DNA of 64,000 bases. Source: Cryptococcus deneoformans JEC21 (Eukaryota > Basidiomycota > Tremellomycetes > Tremellales > Cryptococcaceae). The number at the start of each line of letters is the position of its first letter. The first letter of the stretch is position 1. Below, piece by piece: positions 37,436 to 49,082 of the stretch. Location: contig NC_006684.1 in assembly GCF_000091045.1 (NCBI RefSeq), forward strand, positions 1,175,001 through 1,239,000. The letters run 5' to 3'. The position numbers and the translations under genes were made by a program. Below the pieces are notes generated by a model. The model was not told the DNA's origin and did no database searches. It was given only the letters and a program-made list of their open reading frames with translations.

Positions 37436-37961
37436 GATAGGTACATCGCTACAGTTTGTTGTCATTGAAGCAGGGGAGTGAGACAAAGCGGGGCGGTCGG
37501 AAGAGAAGCACTGTTGGTCCCAAAGGGAGAAAGCTCACCACTTTCTAGTAGTATCCAACGGAGGGCTAATTGAGGAAACAGCATAATAGTCAAACTGGCA
37601 ATTTAATCCACACTTGTTGTCATCTGTATATACTTTTTGGGTATTCATGTATCTATACGCATCTCCTTCGGCTTTTTTGTAGTGGATAAAGGGTTGGGCC
37701 ATTAGCAGAACGGAAACCAACTACAAACCCAGACTTGCTGAGATTAGAAACAAACAGTCTGTTTCCGGGCCGAAAGTGACATGTCGCATTTAGCCGAAGT
37801 GCCTGTCCTATCACACCATACAACATCACCGACTCGCAGTCATGGTCTGACTGATTACATGATTGAGTGCCTATCGATAAGAGATTCCATTTCCCATACA
37901 GCACCACATCAGTTTCCGCTCGATCATCTATATCATCGGGTTCCATCGCCTAAGCGATCGA
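37436..37961. other. Intergenic between MUS81 and the amidase
   Basis: Contains the MUS81 3' end and the promoter of the downstream amidase gene. No gene seen. Confidence 0.4.
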
Positions 37962-39132
37962 ATGCTTCTCTCCCTTCGCTCCTCTCTTTCCAGAAACATA
38001 ATCGGCCAAAGCCGTCATCTTCCTACCATCTCATTCTCTGTAACATCATCGCGTATCCGCAACATGAGTTCTCAAGCAGCAACATCATCAGCAACCGTAG
38101 CAGTCTGCCAGCTTCGTTCTACGAGTGATCCTGTACACAATCTTAAGATCTCAGAAAAGGTGATTAGGAACGCCGTCGCCGCAGGTGCTAAAGCTTGCTT
38201 CTTGCCTGAAGCATCGGATTTTATCAACCCGTCCAAGACCGAGTCGCGCAAGTTTTCGCACCCACTACCAAAGCACGAATACACCATTGGGCTGCAAAGG
38301 CTGGCTAAAGAACTAGGCATAGTCATTTCTGTGGGAGTACATGAAGGACCAGAAGACGAGAGCGAAGAACGAGTGTATAATACTCATGTGTTGATTGGGA
38401 AAGATGGTGGTATTCTTGCTAGCTACAGAAAAGTATGATGGTGTCTGACTACACGCAATATCGATACTGACAGGGAAACTAGATTCACTTGTTTGACGTT
38501 GAGTTATCAAAACCTCCTGCGCCTGACGGCACCCCTCGCCCACCCCAGCGCACGGGCGAGTCCGAACGTATTCTTGCTGGACAAGCTGTCACGCCTCCCG
38601 TAGAGGTAGAGGGTATTGGAAATATTGGATTAGAAATCTGCTACGATATCAGGTTCCCGGAGTTATCCATCATCTTGACCAGGTTGGGAGCAGAAGTGCT
38701 CTTGTTCCCTTCAGCATTTACTGTCAAAACGGGACGTGATCATTGGGGAACCCTCTGTGTATGTTTACTCGCCGGTCATCCAATCTGCATCAACTGATCC
38801 CTGAATAGCGTGCGACAGCTATTCAGTACCAATCATATCTCATCGCCTCTGCTCAATATGGAGCTCACAACTCTAAGCGTACATCATGGGGTGAAACTCT
38901 TGCTTTTGACCCGTGGGGTCGTCAGCTCGGTCGTCTCCGTAGTGTGGACGATACGCCCCCTCCCAAAGAGGGCGAAGAAGGTGACAAGGGTGTGGAGAAA
39001 CTGTATGAGGACAGTGGGGAATTCTTCCTCTGCGAGATAGACGGTACTAAAGTAAAGGAGACGAGGGGGCAAATTCCCTTGGCGATCCAAAAGAGATCAG
39101 ATATTTATGGGGTTGTGGGCGAGGGCGCTTAG
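37962..39132 (+). CDS. NIT1: Nit1-type carbon-nitrogen hydrolase (deaminated glutathione amidase)
   Basis: Three exons (37962-38432, 38483-38758, 38809-39132) encode 356 residues. The nitrilase catalytic triad is in place: Glu in FLPEASDF, Lys in SYRKIHLFD and Cys in EICYDIRFPE. The flanks (LFPSAFTVKTGRDHW, IASAQYGAHNSKR) match the Nit1 branch (yeast Nit2), which repairs deaminated glutathione, rather than omega-amidase. An Arg/Ser-rich 34-residue N-terminus precedes a second Met (MSSQAA), so mitochondrial and cytosolic forms are possible, as in mammals. It is convergent with IMP2. Confidence 0.92.
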
Positions 39133-39236
39133 ATGTTATAGATGGATGGTAAAGTTAATGCCATGCTGTGGAATGTGATGTCTGAACTGTCACCCGATAT
39201 AAACTTTACAACAAACATCACGCGTCTAAAACACTC

Positions 39237-39748
39237 CTAGATGAACGAGTCGGCAAGCTTTTTTACCCTTCCTTTGGACTTCCCTTGTCCGGAATGTACT
39301 TCCCCAGCTCTCGCCCATGGCCAAATAATGTGCGACACTCTAGCTGTTATTAAGCCTAATGGAATCTGCAGCGAATCAGTGTCTGACGAGCAGCCCAGAA
39401 GCCAAAAAATCTCACAGGACCATAGGTATTGGAATCTCTTGTCTGGTATTTCGAATCACCTTCAACCCAGCAATGTCCTGGCGGTATTCTCACTGGTGTC
39501 GGTGGAGAGGGTGGTAATGGGTGCACCTGTAAATACTATCAGCAATTTTAAAGCAAATTTGTCTAGAAGCTTGTCATACGAGATCGCCTTCAAGAGCTAC
39601 TATCCGCTTAGTCGTCAATAGTTGAGGGTTCTGCGGTGACCTGAGGTGATCACGCTTATCAGTTCTTCCGGGGACAGATTGATTCAATAAGGACCATACT
39701 TACCATAATGTAACCACATCACCCCTCTTGTATTTGTTCATTGCTGGC

Positions 39749-39801
<53 letters not shown>

Positions 39802-39907
39802 AGGGTTAAATGTCGGCTTGGATTCGCTCAGCTACTGATTGTGATTCATGGATCGACAGATTGAGCTCACTTGCATACTACCACCAGTTACGGTAGCTAG
39901 GGAATAT

Positions 39908-39945
<38 letters not shown>

Positions 39946-40053
39946 CAGTATCCGGCTATCAAACGATGAGTATATCAATGCAGAATACATGTAAGGTACG
40001 TACGCTGCGTCTCTCAGCGCCTGATGTTTGAAAAAGTACCTCGCGCTGGCCAT
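39237..40053 (-). CDS. IMP2: Mitochondrial inner membrane protease subunit 2
   Basis: Six short exons (40053-40004, 39955-39871, 39816-39704, 39640-39580, 39526-39416, 39365-39237) encode 182 residues. It is a signal-peptidase-I-type serine protease that trims bipartite presequences of intermembrane-space proteins. The catalytic Ser is in VTGGSMQPTFNPD, and the catalytic Lys in TTKRIVALEGD. The late conserved block S-N-T-Y-G-P-I-P-L-G-L joins across an intron. One transmembrane segment lies near residues 18-35. No exon is longer than 130 nt, so no long open frame reveals the gene. Convergent with the Nit1-type gene, divergent from MAP1. Confidence 0.92.
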
Positions 40054-40308
40054 TTATGTTTCCTTTTCTTCATGCGATGGCTTATGGCCGTTAAATGCGT
40101 GTATAGATGTAGCAGACGGTATCAGTATTTACTTACATGGATACGTCTCGTTCTCAAGATGCTCCGGTAATTCTAGGTAGAGATCACGTGACTTGTATAC
40201 ATCAAGAATTACCGGGCATTTTGGATGTCTTTATTCAAATGGGGAGAATCTTGCGAGAATCTCTTTCTACGAATCCACAAGCTCATCCCATAGCCAAGAA
40301 GAAACAGC
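40054..40308. promoter_or_regulatory. Shared promoter of IMP2 and MAP1
   Basis: This 255-bp region separates the two divergent ATGs, both of genes for protein N-terminal processing. No specific element is assigned. Confidence 0.5.
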
Positions 40309-40347
40309 ATGACAAAGTGCGCTGGATGTAATGACAAGGAGGCCTCG

Positions 40348-40394
<47 letters not shown>

Positions 40395-40482
40395 CTATGG
40401 GCGAAGGAGAAGGCGTAGGTGAGGGGTGCAGATTTGTTGACATGAATGGCTAACCGAAACCAGATTGGGGATCAAGGGATCG

Positions 40483-40525
<43 letters not shown>

Positions 40526-41122
40526 TTGTGCCAGTTTTAAGAACATCACGCTGACATCGCTATAGGGGTTAGTCATGTCCACTGCCGTCGCTGCGAGCAT
40601 TTACTGACTTGAAGGCAAGGGAACACACAAGACTATCCATAGCTTAGTGCAGATGGCTGCTCAGGTAGAGTCCGGGAGTGCGGCTTTTTTTCGTATTTTC
40701 GGTACAGCCTATTGACAGAAGGATACAGAGAACTCATCACTTCCCCCCTCCATGCGTAACTACCGATTTACCGGGCCCCTTCGACCCGTTTACCCTTTAT
40801 CACCGAAGCGTCTGGTACCTGCACACATTGAGCGTCCCGATTATGCCGACCACCGTCAGTTACTCCGTTTGGACAAGCCCTTGTGAGACGCTGACGATCT
40901 TGAATAGCCCAAGGAATGTCCGCATGTGAGGCTGTTAGGGAGAGGACTGTCAAGAGCTTGAATAAGGAGGAGATTGAGGGTATGCGGAAAGTCTGCCGCG
41001 TAAGTCTTTGTGATATACCCTTGCAAATAATCCCTGACTCGGAAGGTTAGCTTGCTAGGGAAGTTCTCGACCTCGTCGCCTCCCACATCAAACCCGGTGT
41101 TACCACCGATGAGCTCGATGCT

Positions 41123-41157
<35 letters not shown>

Positions 41158-41260
41158 CCCCAGTCCTCTCAACTACGTCAAGTTCCCGAAGAGTATATGT
41201 ACAAGTGTCAATGAGGTCATTTGCCATGGTATTCCCGATCAGAGGCCGTTGCAGGAGGGC

Positions 41261-41296
<36 letters not shown>

Positions 41297-41854
41297 AACA
41301 GGACGATTGTTGTCGGGACATAGCTAACCTGTAGTAGACCACGGAGGTTTCCACGGTGACCTTAACGCCACTTACCCTGTCGGCAAGGTAGACCAAGAAT
41401 CTCAAGACTTGATGGACACCACCAAGAAAGCTATGGATGAGGCTATCGCCCTTTGCAAACCCGGCGTGCCTTACCGAGAAATCGGTAACAAGATTGAGGA
41501 GATTATCAAGCCCAAGGGTTTCGGTATTGTGAGAAGATATACTGGGCACGGTATTCACCACTTATTCCATTGTTTGCCCACCATTGTTCACTACGGAGGA
41601 TCCAAGACACCGGGAAGGATGGAGGCTGGTCAGGTATTTACTATTGAACCTATGGTCAACCTTGGTACAAGTAATTTGGAGCACTGGAATGATGACTGGA
41701 CAGCGGTTACTTCTGACGGCAGGAGGTCTGCCCAGTTTGAGGAGACGATCTTGTGAGTCACTGATTGCTCTAGATTATCAAGTGTATCATGTTGACTTTG
41801 CTGGATAGGATCACAGAGACAGGTGTTGAAATCCTTACTCGTCCGCCCACGTCT

Positions 41855-41888
<34 letters not shown>

Positions 41889-42013
41889 ATGGTGGCGCTG
41901 ATGCCGGCACTGCCACTCCGACAGAGAATGGCAACGGTACTTCTGGCGCCGCTACCCCCACAACAGAGGTAGCCAGGGGTGTTGAAAATTTGGAAGTTGA
42001 GGCGTCTTCATAG
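40309..42013 (+). CDS. MAP1: Methionine aminopeptidase 1
   Basis: Nine exons (40309-40373, 40464-40516, 40566-40567, 40620-40664, 40719-40854, 40908-40999, 41051-41288, 41338-41752, 41809-42013) encode 416 residues. Removes initiator methionine from nascent chains at the ribosome. The N-terminal zinc finger (CAGC, CPTC, CDQDC, then W-G-T-H-K-T-I-H) is followed by the linker [13 protein letters not shown] and the pita-bread domain. Metal ligands are visible in [26 protein letters not shown] and QFEETIL. The C-terminus adds a Lys7 run and acidic tail. A 2-nt exon is needed to preserve the conserved Trp and spacing; a single longer intron would give Cys instead. Confidence 0.93.
40566..40567 (+). 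other. Predicted 2-nt microexon in MAP1
   Basis: GG is flanked by two complete small introns: 40517-40565 (GTGAGC donor, CTGAC branch, CTATAG acceptor) and 40568-40619 (GTTAGT donor, TACTGAC branch, GGCAAG acceptor). It completes a TGG codon at the family's conserved aromatic position, after which GGA ACA CAC AAG continues in frame. Confidence 0.5.
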
Positions 42014-42137
42014 TTTCATATAGACAGGGTTTCCAATGGATTGTAGTGTATGCATAATACATACATTGGTTCGTACATTATATATATCGTTAAGTATGCT
42101 CCCCAAGTCCAATTTACACTGCTAGATATCTATGATT

Positions 42138-42217
42138 TTATTCGGGGATAGTCTTCAACTGTGTGATTATTCATCAGCAAATCAAATCCTCCGTATTGAT
42201 AATCCCACACTGAAACC

Positions 42218-42268
<51 letters not shown>

Positions 42269-42468
42269 ACACTCGTTTACCAACTTGTGTTGCTTGACAG
42301 TTGTGAGACCTTTAAAGGCAGGAGAAGAGATGAGAATCGCGTAGAATGAACCGCAGCCGCCTATCACGCACATTGTTGGTCAGCTCCCTTTCGCCTAAGT
42401 TACCGGCTTTGTGGGTAAAGGGTCACCCAATTCACTCACCAGAAACGTCCTGAACTTCTAACCTTGAC

Positions 42469-42509
<41 letters not shown>

Positions 42510-42647
42510 TCCGTTATCCAAAGGCGGAGAAGCAGCTGGAGGGGTGGAATATAATCGCAAAGCAGCAAAGGACTGAGTTCGAACGAACGTGGAAGGGGCA
42601 GGGGCGATTGACCTGAGGGGTCGAGCGGCGAGAAGTGTTCTGAACAT
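42138..42647 (-). CDS. BOL3: Mitochondrial BolA-family protein (BOLA3-like)
   Basis: Three exons (42647-42440, 42360-42233, 42158-42138) encode 118 residues. The basic N-terminal ~45 residues look like a mitochondrial presequence. The BolA fold follows: IYKKLKERFPGSRLEVQDVSG, GGCGSFYAILISS, and TVKQHKLVNECLKEDIKGIHG. The Cys in SGGCG and the conserved His of the C-terminal part are the usual iron-sulfur ligands shared with a monothiol glutaredoxin. BOLA3 helps late delivery of 4Fe-4S clusters to lipoyl synthase and complex II. The last coding exon is only 21 nt. Confidence 0.93.
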
Positions 42648-42992
42648 GTTGCGATTTGTGGACTTGTTGTGGATTTAGACGTGAATATGGGTTACAATAC
42701 CGTAGATGGTGGACTTGCGACGAAAAGTGAGTAGCAGAAGACAAAGTGATGACGTCGGAGGATCTTGAGGCTCGGGTGTTCGCGTGTCGTGTCCGACTGG
42801 GAGCTCTATTGTTGTCTCCAGAATCGATCTATACTCACAACTGTTCACAAACAACGTTTGCCTCTCCATATAACCCACACAGGGTGCATATAGGTATATT
42901 AACGCATCAGTTGTCAAAGCACCGACAAGGACCGGAAAGAACCGTCCACAAACTCGTTCTGAAATACCAGCACGTCACATACGTAGCCCGCC
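42648..42992. promoter_or_regulatory. Shared promoter of BOL3 and AP beta
   Basis: This 345-bp segment separates divergent start codons. No further gene or defined site is seen. Confidence 0.45.
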
Positions 42993-45651
42993 ATGGCCGA
43001 CGCCAAGTTCTTCAGTCAGTCACCCTTGTAGTCTCATGCGCCGCGAAACGGCAGCTCTAACATTTCAATACAGCCCGGACGAAGATCCAAGAGCTGAAAG
43101 ATGAGCTTCGTGGCTCAAATGACAAGCGCGACAAGGGGTTTTTGAGAAAGAAAACGGCCTTGAAGAAGATTGTTGCGAATATGACGATGGGCAACGACGG
43201 TGAGTCTCTTGTCCTGCATACGAGCTCAAAGAGCCTTCCGAAGGATATGTAGAAGAAAAGCTCACGGTTAACAATACTATACTTAGTGTCCCCGTTATTC
43301 CCTGATATGATTCAATGCATGGCTATTCAAGTGCTCGAGATCAAGAAAAGTAAGTCCTGTCCCTCATCAAATGATTGGATTGCCATTTATTCATTGTGTA
43401 GTGGTCTATCTTTACTTGGTGAACTATGGTCGTTTAAGACCAGAGGAGCTCAAAGGCGCTATTCCCAGTTTTCTCACTGTGCGCATCAATCCCTTGCTAT
43501 ATTACTGTTGTGCTGATGATCATTTAGGATTGTGCTGACCGTAATCCCCTTATCCGAGGCCTTGCCATTCGTACCATGTCTTCTATACCTCTGCCCATTA
43601 TCGTCCAAGCGCTTGTTGATCCTTTAAGACATGCTTTGCAGGACCAGGATCCTTATGTTCGTAAAACTGCTGCTATTGCGTAAGCTGGATATTCGTTTTC
43701 GGGGAAAAGCGTATGTGCTGATAGTCCTGTAGAGTGGCGAAGCTTTATGCATCAGAAGCTGGAAGACGAGTAATAGAGAGAGAAGGATTCGTAGGCATGC
43801 TCAGGTAAAACACATTTTCATATGAGAGATTTGAGTGATGGAGAGTTGACCTTAAAACAGAGACTTGCTTGCTGATCACAACCCCACCGTCGTGGCCAAT
43901 TGCGTCGCTGCACTTGTTGAGATTTCTGAGAGGGGTGACGACATTGTCCTCAAATTGAATGTCAACGTGGCCGGAAAGCTCATTGCCGCGCTCGGCGAAT
44001 GTTCCGAGTGAGTCTGTTCTCGTTCCCCCTTCCGCGTTTCTGCTGACATGCATTGAAAGATGGGGTCAAATTTACATCCTCGATTCGCTGCTCTCATTTG
44101 TTCCTCAATCACATATGGAAGCTGAACAGCTCGCCGAGAGAATATCGGTCAGGCTTCAGCACGCCAACAGTGCCGTCGTGTTAACTACGATCAAAGTTAT
44201 TTTGTACCTGATGAACTATATGGAGGATGAAGGGCTGATTATGGCTTTGGAGAGAAAAATGGGTCCGCCTTTAGGTGAGCTATGATGGGTAATAAATAAT
44301 CCGGATCGCATTGACAAAGGTTTTAGTAACTCTTTTATCATCGGGTTCGGAAGTGCAATACGTCGGTCTCCGAAATATCCTCCTCATCATCCAACGCCGA
44401 CCCGCTATTCTCCAAAACGATGTCAAAGTTTTCTTCTGCAAATACAATGACCCCATTTACGTCAAGCTTGCCAAACTCGAAATCATGTATCGCCTCACCC
44501 GAGAAGAGAACGTCTCAGAAGTGCTTGCCGAGCTGAAGGAGTACGCCTCCGAGGTGGATGTCGACTTTGTGCGAAAGGCGGTGAGGTCGATTGGCAGACT
44601 GGCAATCAAGATTGCTCCCGCTGCGGACGAATGTATCAACACGCTCCTGGGATTGATGCACACCAAGATCAGTTATGTCGTACAGGAAGCGATTGTCGTC
44701 ATCAAGGATATCTTCCGGCGGTACCCCAACCAATACGAGAGTATCATCGGGACGTTGTGTGAGAACTTGGATGTGTTGGATGAGCCCGAGGCAAAGGCAG
44801 CAATGATATGGATCGTGGGTCAATACGCGGACAGGATCAACAATAGCGAAGAGTTGTTGGAAGATTTTGCATTTACCTTCAAGGAGGAGCCCGCGGAAGT
44901 GCAGCTGGCCTTGCTTACCGCTGTTGTCAAGCTCTTCATTCGACGACCTACCGTTGCGCAAGAGCTCTTGCCAAAGGTGCTCAAATTGGCCACGGAAGAG
45001 GCAGAGAATCCTGATTTACGAGATCGAGTATGTGACACTGTATTTTTCCTTTGTTTTACTCTAATTAATGACCATGACGTAGGGCTTCATGTACTGGCGA
45101 CTGCTTACTGCCGACCCGGCAGCAGCTAGGGACATCGTCCTTGCTGAGAAGCCCCCCATTTCCACCGAGACCGATCGGATGGACAAGGGTATGCTTGACC
45201 AGTTGCTTTTGCATACCGGTACTCTTGGTAGTATCTACCACAAGAACCCCCATGTAAGCCGCATCTGGCTTCTCATCCAACTTGGGCTTACAATTTTTAT
45301 TTTTAGACATTCATCCGCACAGCCAAGCCTAAATACCTTCCTGAATCTCCAGCTCTCAACGCGTCCTCCAAACGACACCTCATCACATCCTATGGCCTCC
45401 CGTCCCTCTCCCGTTCCATCGCCCCTTCTTTATCCACCCGACCTACCTCTTATGTGTCCCAGACATCTCCCACGTCCGCGCTGGCCAACGCAGTCCCAGG
45501 AGCAGGCGCGATGCAGCCTACTCAACACAGGGCGGAGAACGATGACCCATATGGTCAGCTTGGTGACCTCGAATTTGGACATGGAGGTGCTGGTGGCTAC
45601 CAGACGGACATTCCGAGACCAAGAGGTGCGGAAGAGGATTTGTTATTCTAG
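42993..45651 (+). CDS. Clathrin adaptor (AP-1/AP-2) beta large subunit
   Basis: Eleven exons (42993-43014, 43074-43199, 43287-43349, 43402-43478, 43528-43679, 43733-43804, 43861-44007, 44060-44274, 44327-45027, 45083-45253, 45307-45651) encode 696 residues. The adaptin trunk is very well conserved: [66 protein letters not shown] and [15 protein letters not shown]. The trunk is followed by a short flexible tail and no appendage domain, as in many fungal beta subunits. The tail has DDPYG and LEFG, possible clathrin- or accessory-binding motifs. I cannot say from sequence alone whether it serves AP-1, AP-2 or both. Confidence 0.95.
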
Positions 45652-46013
45652 GTTGGGAGGCTCTTGACATGTGACGAAAGGTTTTTTTATTGTTTAATGC
45701 CTGATGCATGAATTGTATTACTCCCAGATCCAATGGGCTAGGCTTAGCTGTCCAATCTGTATTGTGCATTAGACAGCCAGTTGCTAACTATGGCTGTGAA
45801 CATGTTTTCCGAAATATCAACAACAGATTGACCCTGTATGTTACGCGTCTTGGCTTTTGGCCTGGGCGGAACACGCACCTGCATTTCTCTACATCGTTTT
45901 TTCTTTTGTTTCCGTCTCTCAGCATCCCACTCATGTCAACATAGCCCAGCGCCAACCTATCGTATATACACTGTCCACCGCTTCTCCCCAGCTCGCCCTT
46001 CAGCAACACCACC
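45652..46013. other. Intergenic AP beta to transporter
   Basis: Contains the AP beta 3' end and the transporter promoter. No gene seen. Confidence 0.4.
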
Positions 46014-47887
46014 ATGGACAGAGACACGGAGTTAATCGCAGGTCCAAGCCGTCCCGCCGTCTACGAACCGGTATCGGTCCAAGACACTTCATTCGACGCT
46101 CCTCCCGGTTATTCCCAAAGTGAACGTACATACGATGCTGAACCTAGTGGATATCAAACCGGAAATCCATCTTTTTCAAGAGATCCAACGTTTGAGCGAA
46201 ATAGAACGAGTATAGATGGGGTTAACCATCAACATGAAGGACATCGACATGCGACGTTGGCTATGAAGAAGGCTTTGTGGTGGAGAAATGCCATCGTCAC
46301 TGGGATATTCATCTTAACATGGTCCGTCCTTTCCCAGTACTTTTTATACCCATGCTGAACCGCTGCTGGTCCATATAGGTACGCATTTGCGACCCTCTTA
46401 TCGCTCTACAACAAGTGGATGTTCTCACCGCAATACTACAACTTTCAATATCCATTATTCGTGACAGCATGCCATATGGTTGTACAGTTTACTCTGGCAA
46501 TGCTGATCAGATTGATTTGGGCAGACAAGTTTCGGCCCAAAGAGAGGCCCACGAGGAGAGACTATCTGTGAGTTGCTTGGTAGCTGTGTGGAAGCGCGAA
46601 CCACAGTTAATAAGGTTATAGGACAAAGATCTTGCCTACAGCGGCATCTACTGGTGGCGATATAGGACTGTCAAATCTGAGTTTGAAGACCATCACCTTG
46701 AGTCTCTACAGTGAGTTCAATTCTCAACCGTTGCTGCCGACGCTGACCATTACACTAGCCATGTGCAAGTCTTCGACGCTTATTTTCGTCCTCATCTTCG
46801 CCTTTGCCTTTCGCCTCGAAACCTACTCTCTCCGTCTCATATCGGTCATCTCCCTCATCTCCTTTGGTGTCTTCTGCATGGTTTTCAACACTACCGCAGT
46901 CTCTATCCCCGGTGTCCTCATGGTCTTTTCTGCTTCCGCTCTTGGTGGTTTACGCTGGGCGTTGACCGAGCTGGTGATGCACAAGAAGGCAATGGGGCTT
47001 TCGAACCCTTTTGCGACCATTTTTTGGCTAGCGCCGCTAATGGCACTGGCGCTAGCAGTTGTAAGTATGATTGCGGAAGGGTGGTTTGGGATTCTGAGGA
47101 GTGAGTTTTTTGACGGGTGGAGGGCGGTAGAGACTGGAGGTGTCATTGTGTTGCCGGGGACATTGGCTTTCGCGATGGTCGCGAGTGAATACTTGTAAGC
47201 CTTGTCCTCAGGCCATACGTGGAAGTAACTAACAACAAACAGTGTCATCCAGAGGGCTGGTGTTGTTCCGCTTTCGATTGCGGGTATTTTTAAGGAAGTG
47301 TCAACTATCTCTATCTCGGCTTGGGTATTTGGAGATCAGTTGACGACGTTCAACATCATTGGAGTGGTTATCACCATCACTGGTGAGTACTCTTCCATTT
47401 TTTGAGAGTCATCCGCTAACCAGACATAGGTATCGCCTTGTACTCGTTCCACAAGTACCAGAAATCCATATCCTCTACCGTCGAGCTAGACGCGGAAGGA
47501 AAACCTATTACCACAGACGACTCTGTCGAACCTCTTATGGACGCTTTCGACATTCGACACTCTTCTGTCGGTAATCGCCAGTCTTATGAGCATGACCCGA
47601 TGACATTGACCACCAACAACGTTCCTCTATCTTACCTTTCCTCGTCAGCCAATCCTTCTTCACACGACGTCCCACTGACAACAACGGAAGAGAGAGGGAG
47701 AGAAGAGGAAGAGGTGAACAAGGCAAAGAATGACTTTGAAGGGTGGGATCGGCCGGGAGAATGGAGTGGGGATGAGGAAGAGTTGGAAGAAGTTGACGAG
47801 GAAGAGGTGGAGCTCAGAAGGCAGGAGAGAGAAGGACAAAAGAATAAACAAGGCAAATGGGCAGAGTGGTTAGACAAGCAGATGTAG
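46014..47887 (+). CDS. Triose-phosphate-translocator family (SLC35C2-like) transporter
   Basis: Six exons (46014-46321, 46379-46567, 46622-46710, 46759-47194, 47243-47382, 47430-47887) encode 539 residues. About ten transmembrane helices lie between ~95 and 420, with family hallmarks LLSLYNKWMF, TAASTGGDIGLSNLSLKTIT, MCKSSTLIFVL and IFKEVSTISISAWVFGDQ. The C-terminal ~120 residues are acidic and cytosolic. The family moves nucleotide sugars or phosphorylated metabolites across the Golgi or ER membrane; this branch resembles human SLC35C2 and yeast Ymd8. The first intron uses the unusual donor GTCCGT. The substrate is not predictable. Confidence 0.9.
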
Positions 47888-48002
47888 ATTAGTTTGTAAT
47901 CATAAGGTAATTTCGGGATTACGGTGCACTTTTTTCTTTGATAGAATCACGATGTGATGGTACATATTATAGCTAGCAAGACAACAGATCTACTCTCTAC
48001 GT

Positions 48003-48893
48003 CTACTCTGCACTTTGCAACTGGGAGAGCTTTGCACGCTTCCTAGCTTCTCTCCGTATTTGGGTCTTTGATTTTGGCCCCTGGTCCTGCTTCTTACTCG
48101 GTGTATCTGTTTGACTCTCCAGCAGGCTTTGAGATCGTTCTTTCCTGCCCGAACCCTCTTCTTCTTCCTGGTCCACCTCCTCCGCTCTCCTCTTCCTCGT
48201 TATTCGCTCCTCCATCATCTTCTTCGCTATGGGCGATTCCAACGCCAAGGGGCCTTGGAATGGGAATATCCCTGAGCCGCCTGGAGAAGATGCAGGCGGG
48301 GGCGTTGATGGTTCTGGTGGGATCACAGGTGACTGGGGATTAGATAATGGCGGTTGTTTTTGCTCTTTGTCGTCTTGAGACGGCGTAGAGGCTTTTGATA
48401 GTGGTGTTTGTGCTGTTTGTTGTTCTTGCTGCTGCGCCAGAGGGTGGACTTGCTGCTCCGCTTTTCGCTTCTTTTTACCACCAAACATGTCGAGCACACC
48501 ATTTACACTCTTCTTCCCCTTGCCCACTGACTTGACTCGGGATTCTTCTTCATCCACGTCTTCTGGCTGTTGTTGTGGTAGACTTCCACCATCTTCTTTA
48601 TCCTTGTTCTTCTTATCGTTTCCCAGCTTTTTGCTCAGTCCCGCCAACCCATTACCGCCTCTTGAATCACCAGATTTTCTCGGGGCATCGATCAGCGGAT
48701 GCCCTAAACCCAGTCTGCCGCCTTTTTCTTCCTTGAGGGCAAGTTCAAAGTCTGCCTGTTTATCAGTCTCCGACTTTGTGACGCCAAAATTTGGCGGGAT
48801 CCAGCTCGCGATGGAAGAGGTGAAGAGAGATGCAGAAAACGCAAGTGCTTCTGTTGTGGGCGCTGGAAGCTGCTGGGGTGCTGTCTGGGGCAT
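48003..48893 (-). CDS. Uncharacterised Lys/Gln-rich protein, probably nuclear
   Basis: A single exon of 296 residues, rare here because almost every neighbour has introns. A short N-terminal patch (SASLFTSSIASWIPPNFG) looks conserved-helix-like; the rest is low complexity with Gln, Pro and acidic runs. Several basic patches (GGKKKRKAEQQ, ITRKRRAEEV, RREARKRAKL) fit nuclear or nucleolar targeting. No enzyme motif is visible. It is divergent from TOM40 with 189 bp between starts. Function unknown. Confidence 0.75.
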   Translation of the reverse strand: MPQTAPQQLPAPTTEALAFSASLFTSSIASWIPPNFGVTKSETDKQADFELALKEEKGGRLGLGHPLIDAPRKSGDSRGGNGLAGLSKKLGNDKKNKDKEDGGSLPQQQPEDVDEEESRVKSVGKGKKSVNGVLDMFGGKKKRKAEQQVHPLAQQQEQQTAQTPLSKASTPSQDDKEQKQPPLSNPQSPVIPPEPSTPPPASSPGGSGIFPFQGPLALESPIAKKMMEERITRKRRAEEVDQEEEEGSGRKERSQSLLESQTDTPSKKQDQGPKSKTQIRREARKRAKLSQLQSAE

Positions 48894-49082
48894 ACTTGAT
48901 ATAGATGTGAATGTTGTCTGTGGATGTAAAGTTTATATGATGAAATGGAATTAGAGGTGCCACAGTAAATATTTCCGATTTTCGCCCGGTGACGCTGGCT
49001 GTTCGCCGCGCAAACGAAGAATTCTCAAATCACCATACAAATCATCTTCTCTTTCCATTCCCTATATCCAACCAAAAAAACG
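48894..49082. promoter_or_regulatory. Shared promoter with TOM40
   Basis: Only 189 bp separate the divergent ATGs, so both leaders and promoters overlap here. Confidence 0.45.

Noticed and set aside
39241..39621. 126-codon plus-strand frame
   Set aside because: Antisense to IMP2 exons, which carry conserved protease motifs; the plus frame has no family resemblance.
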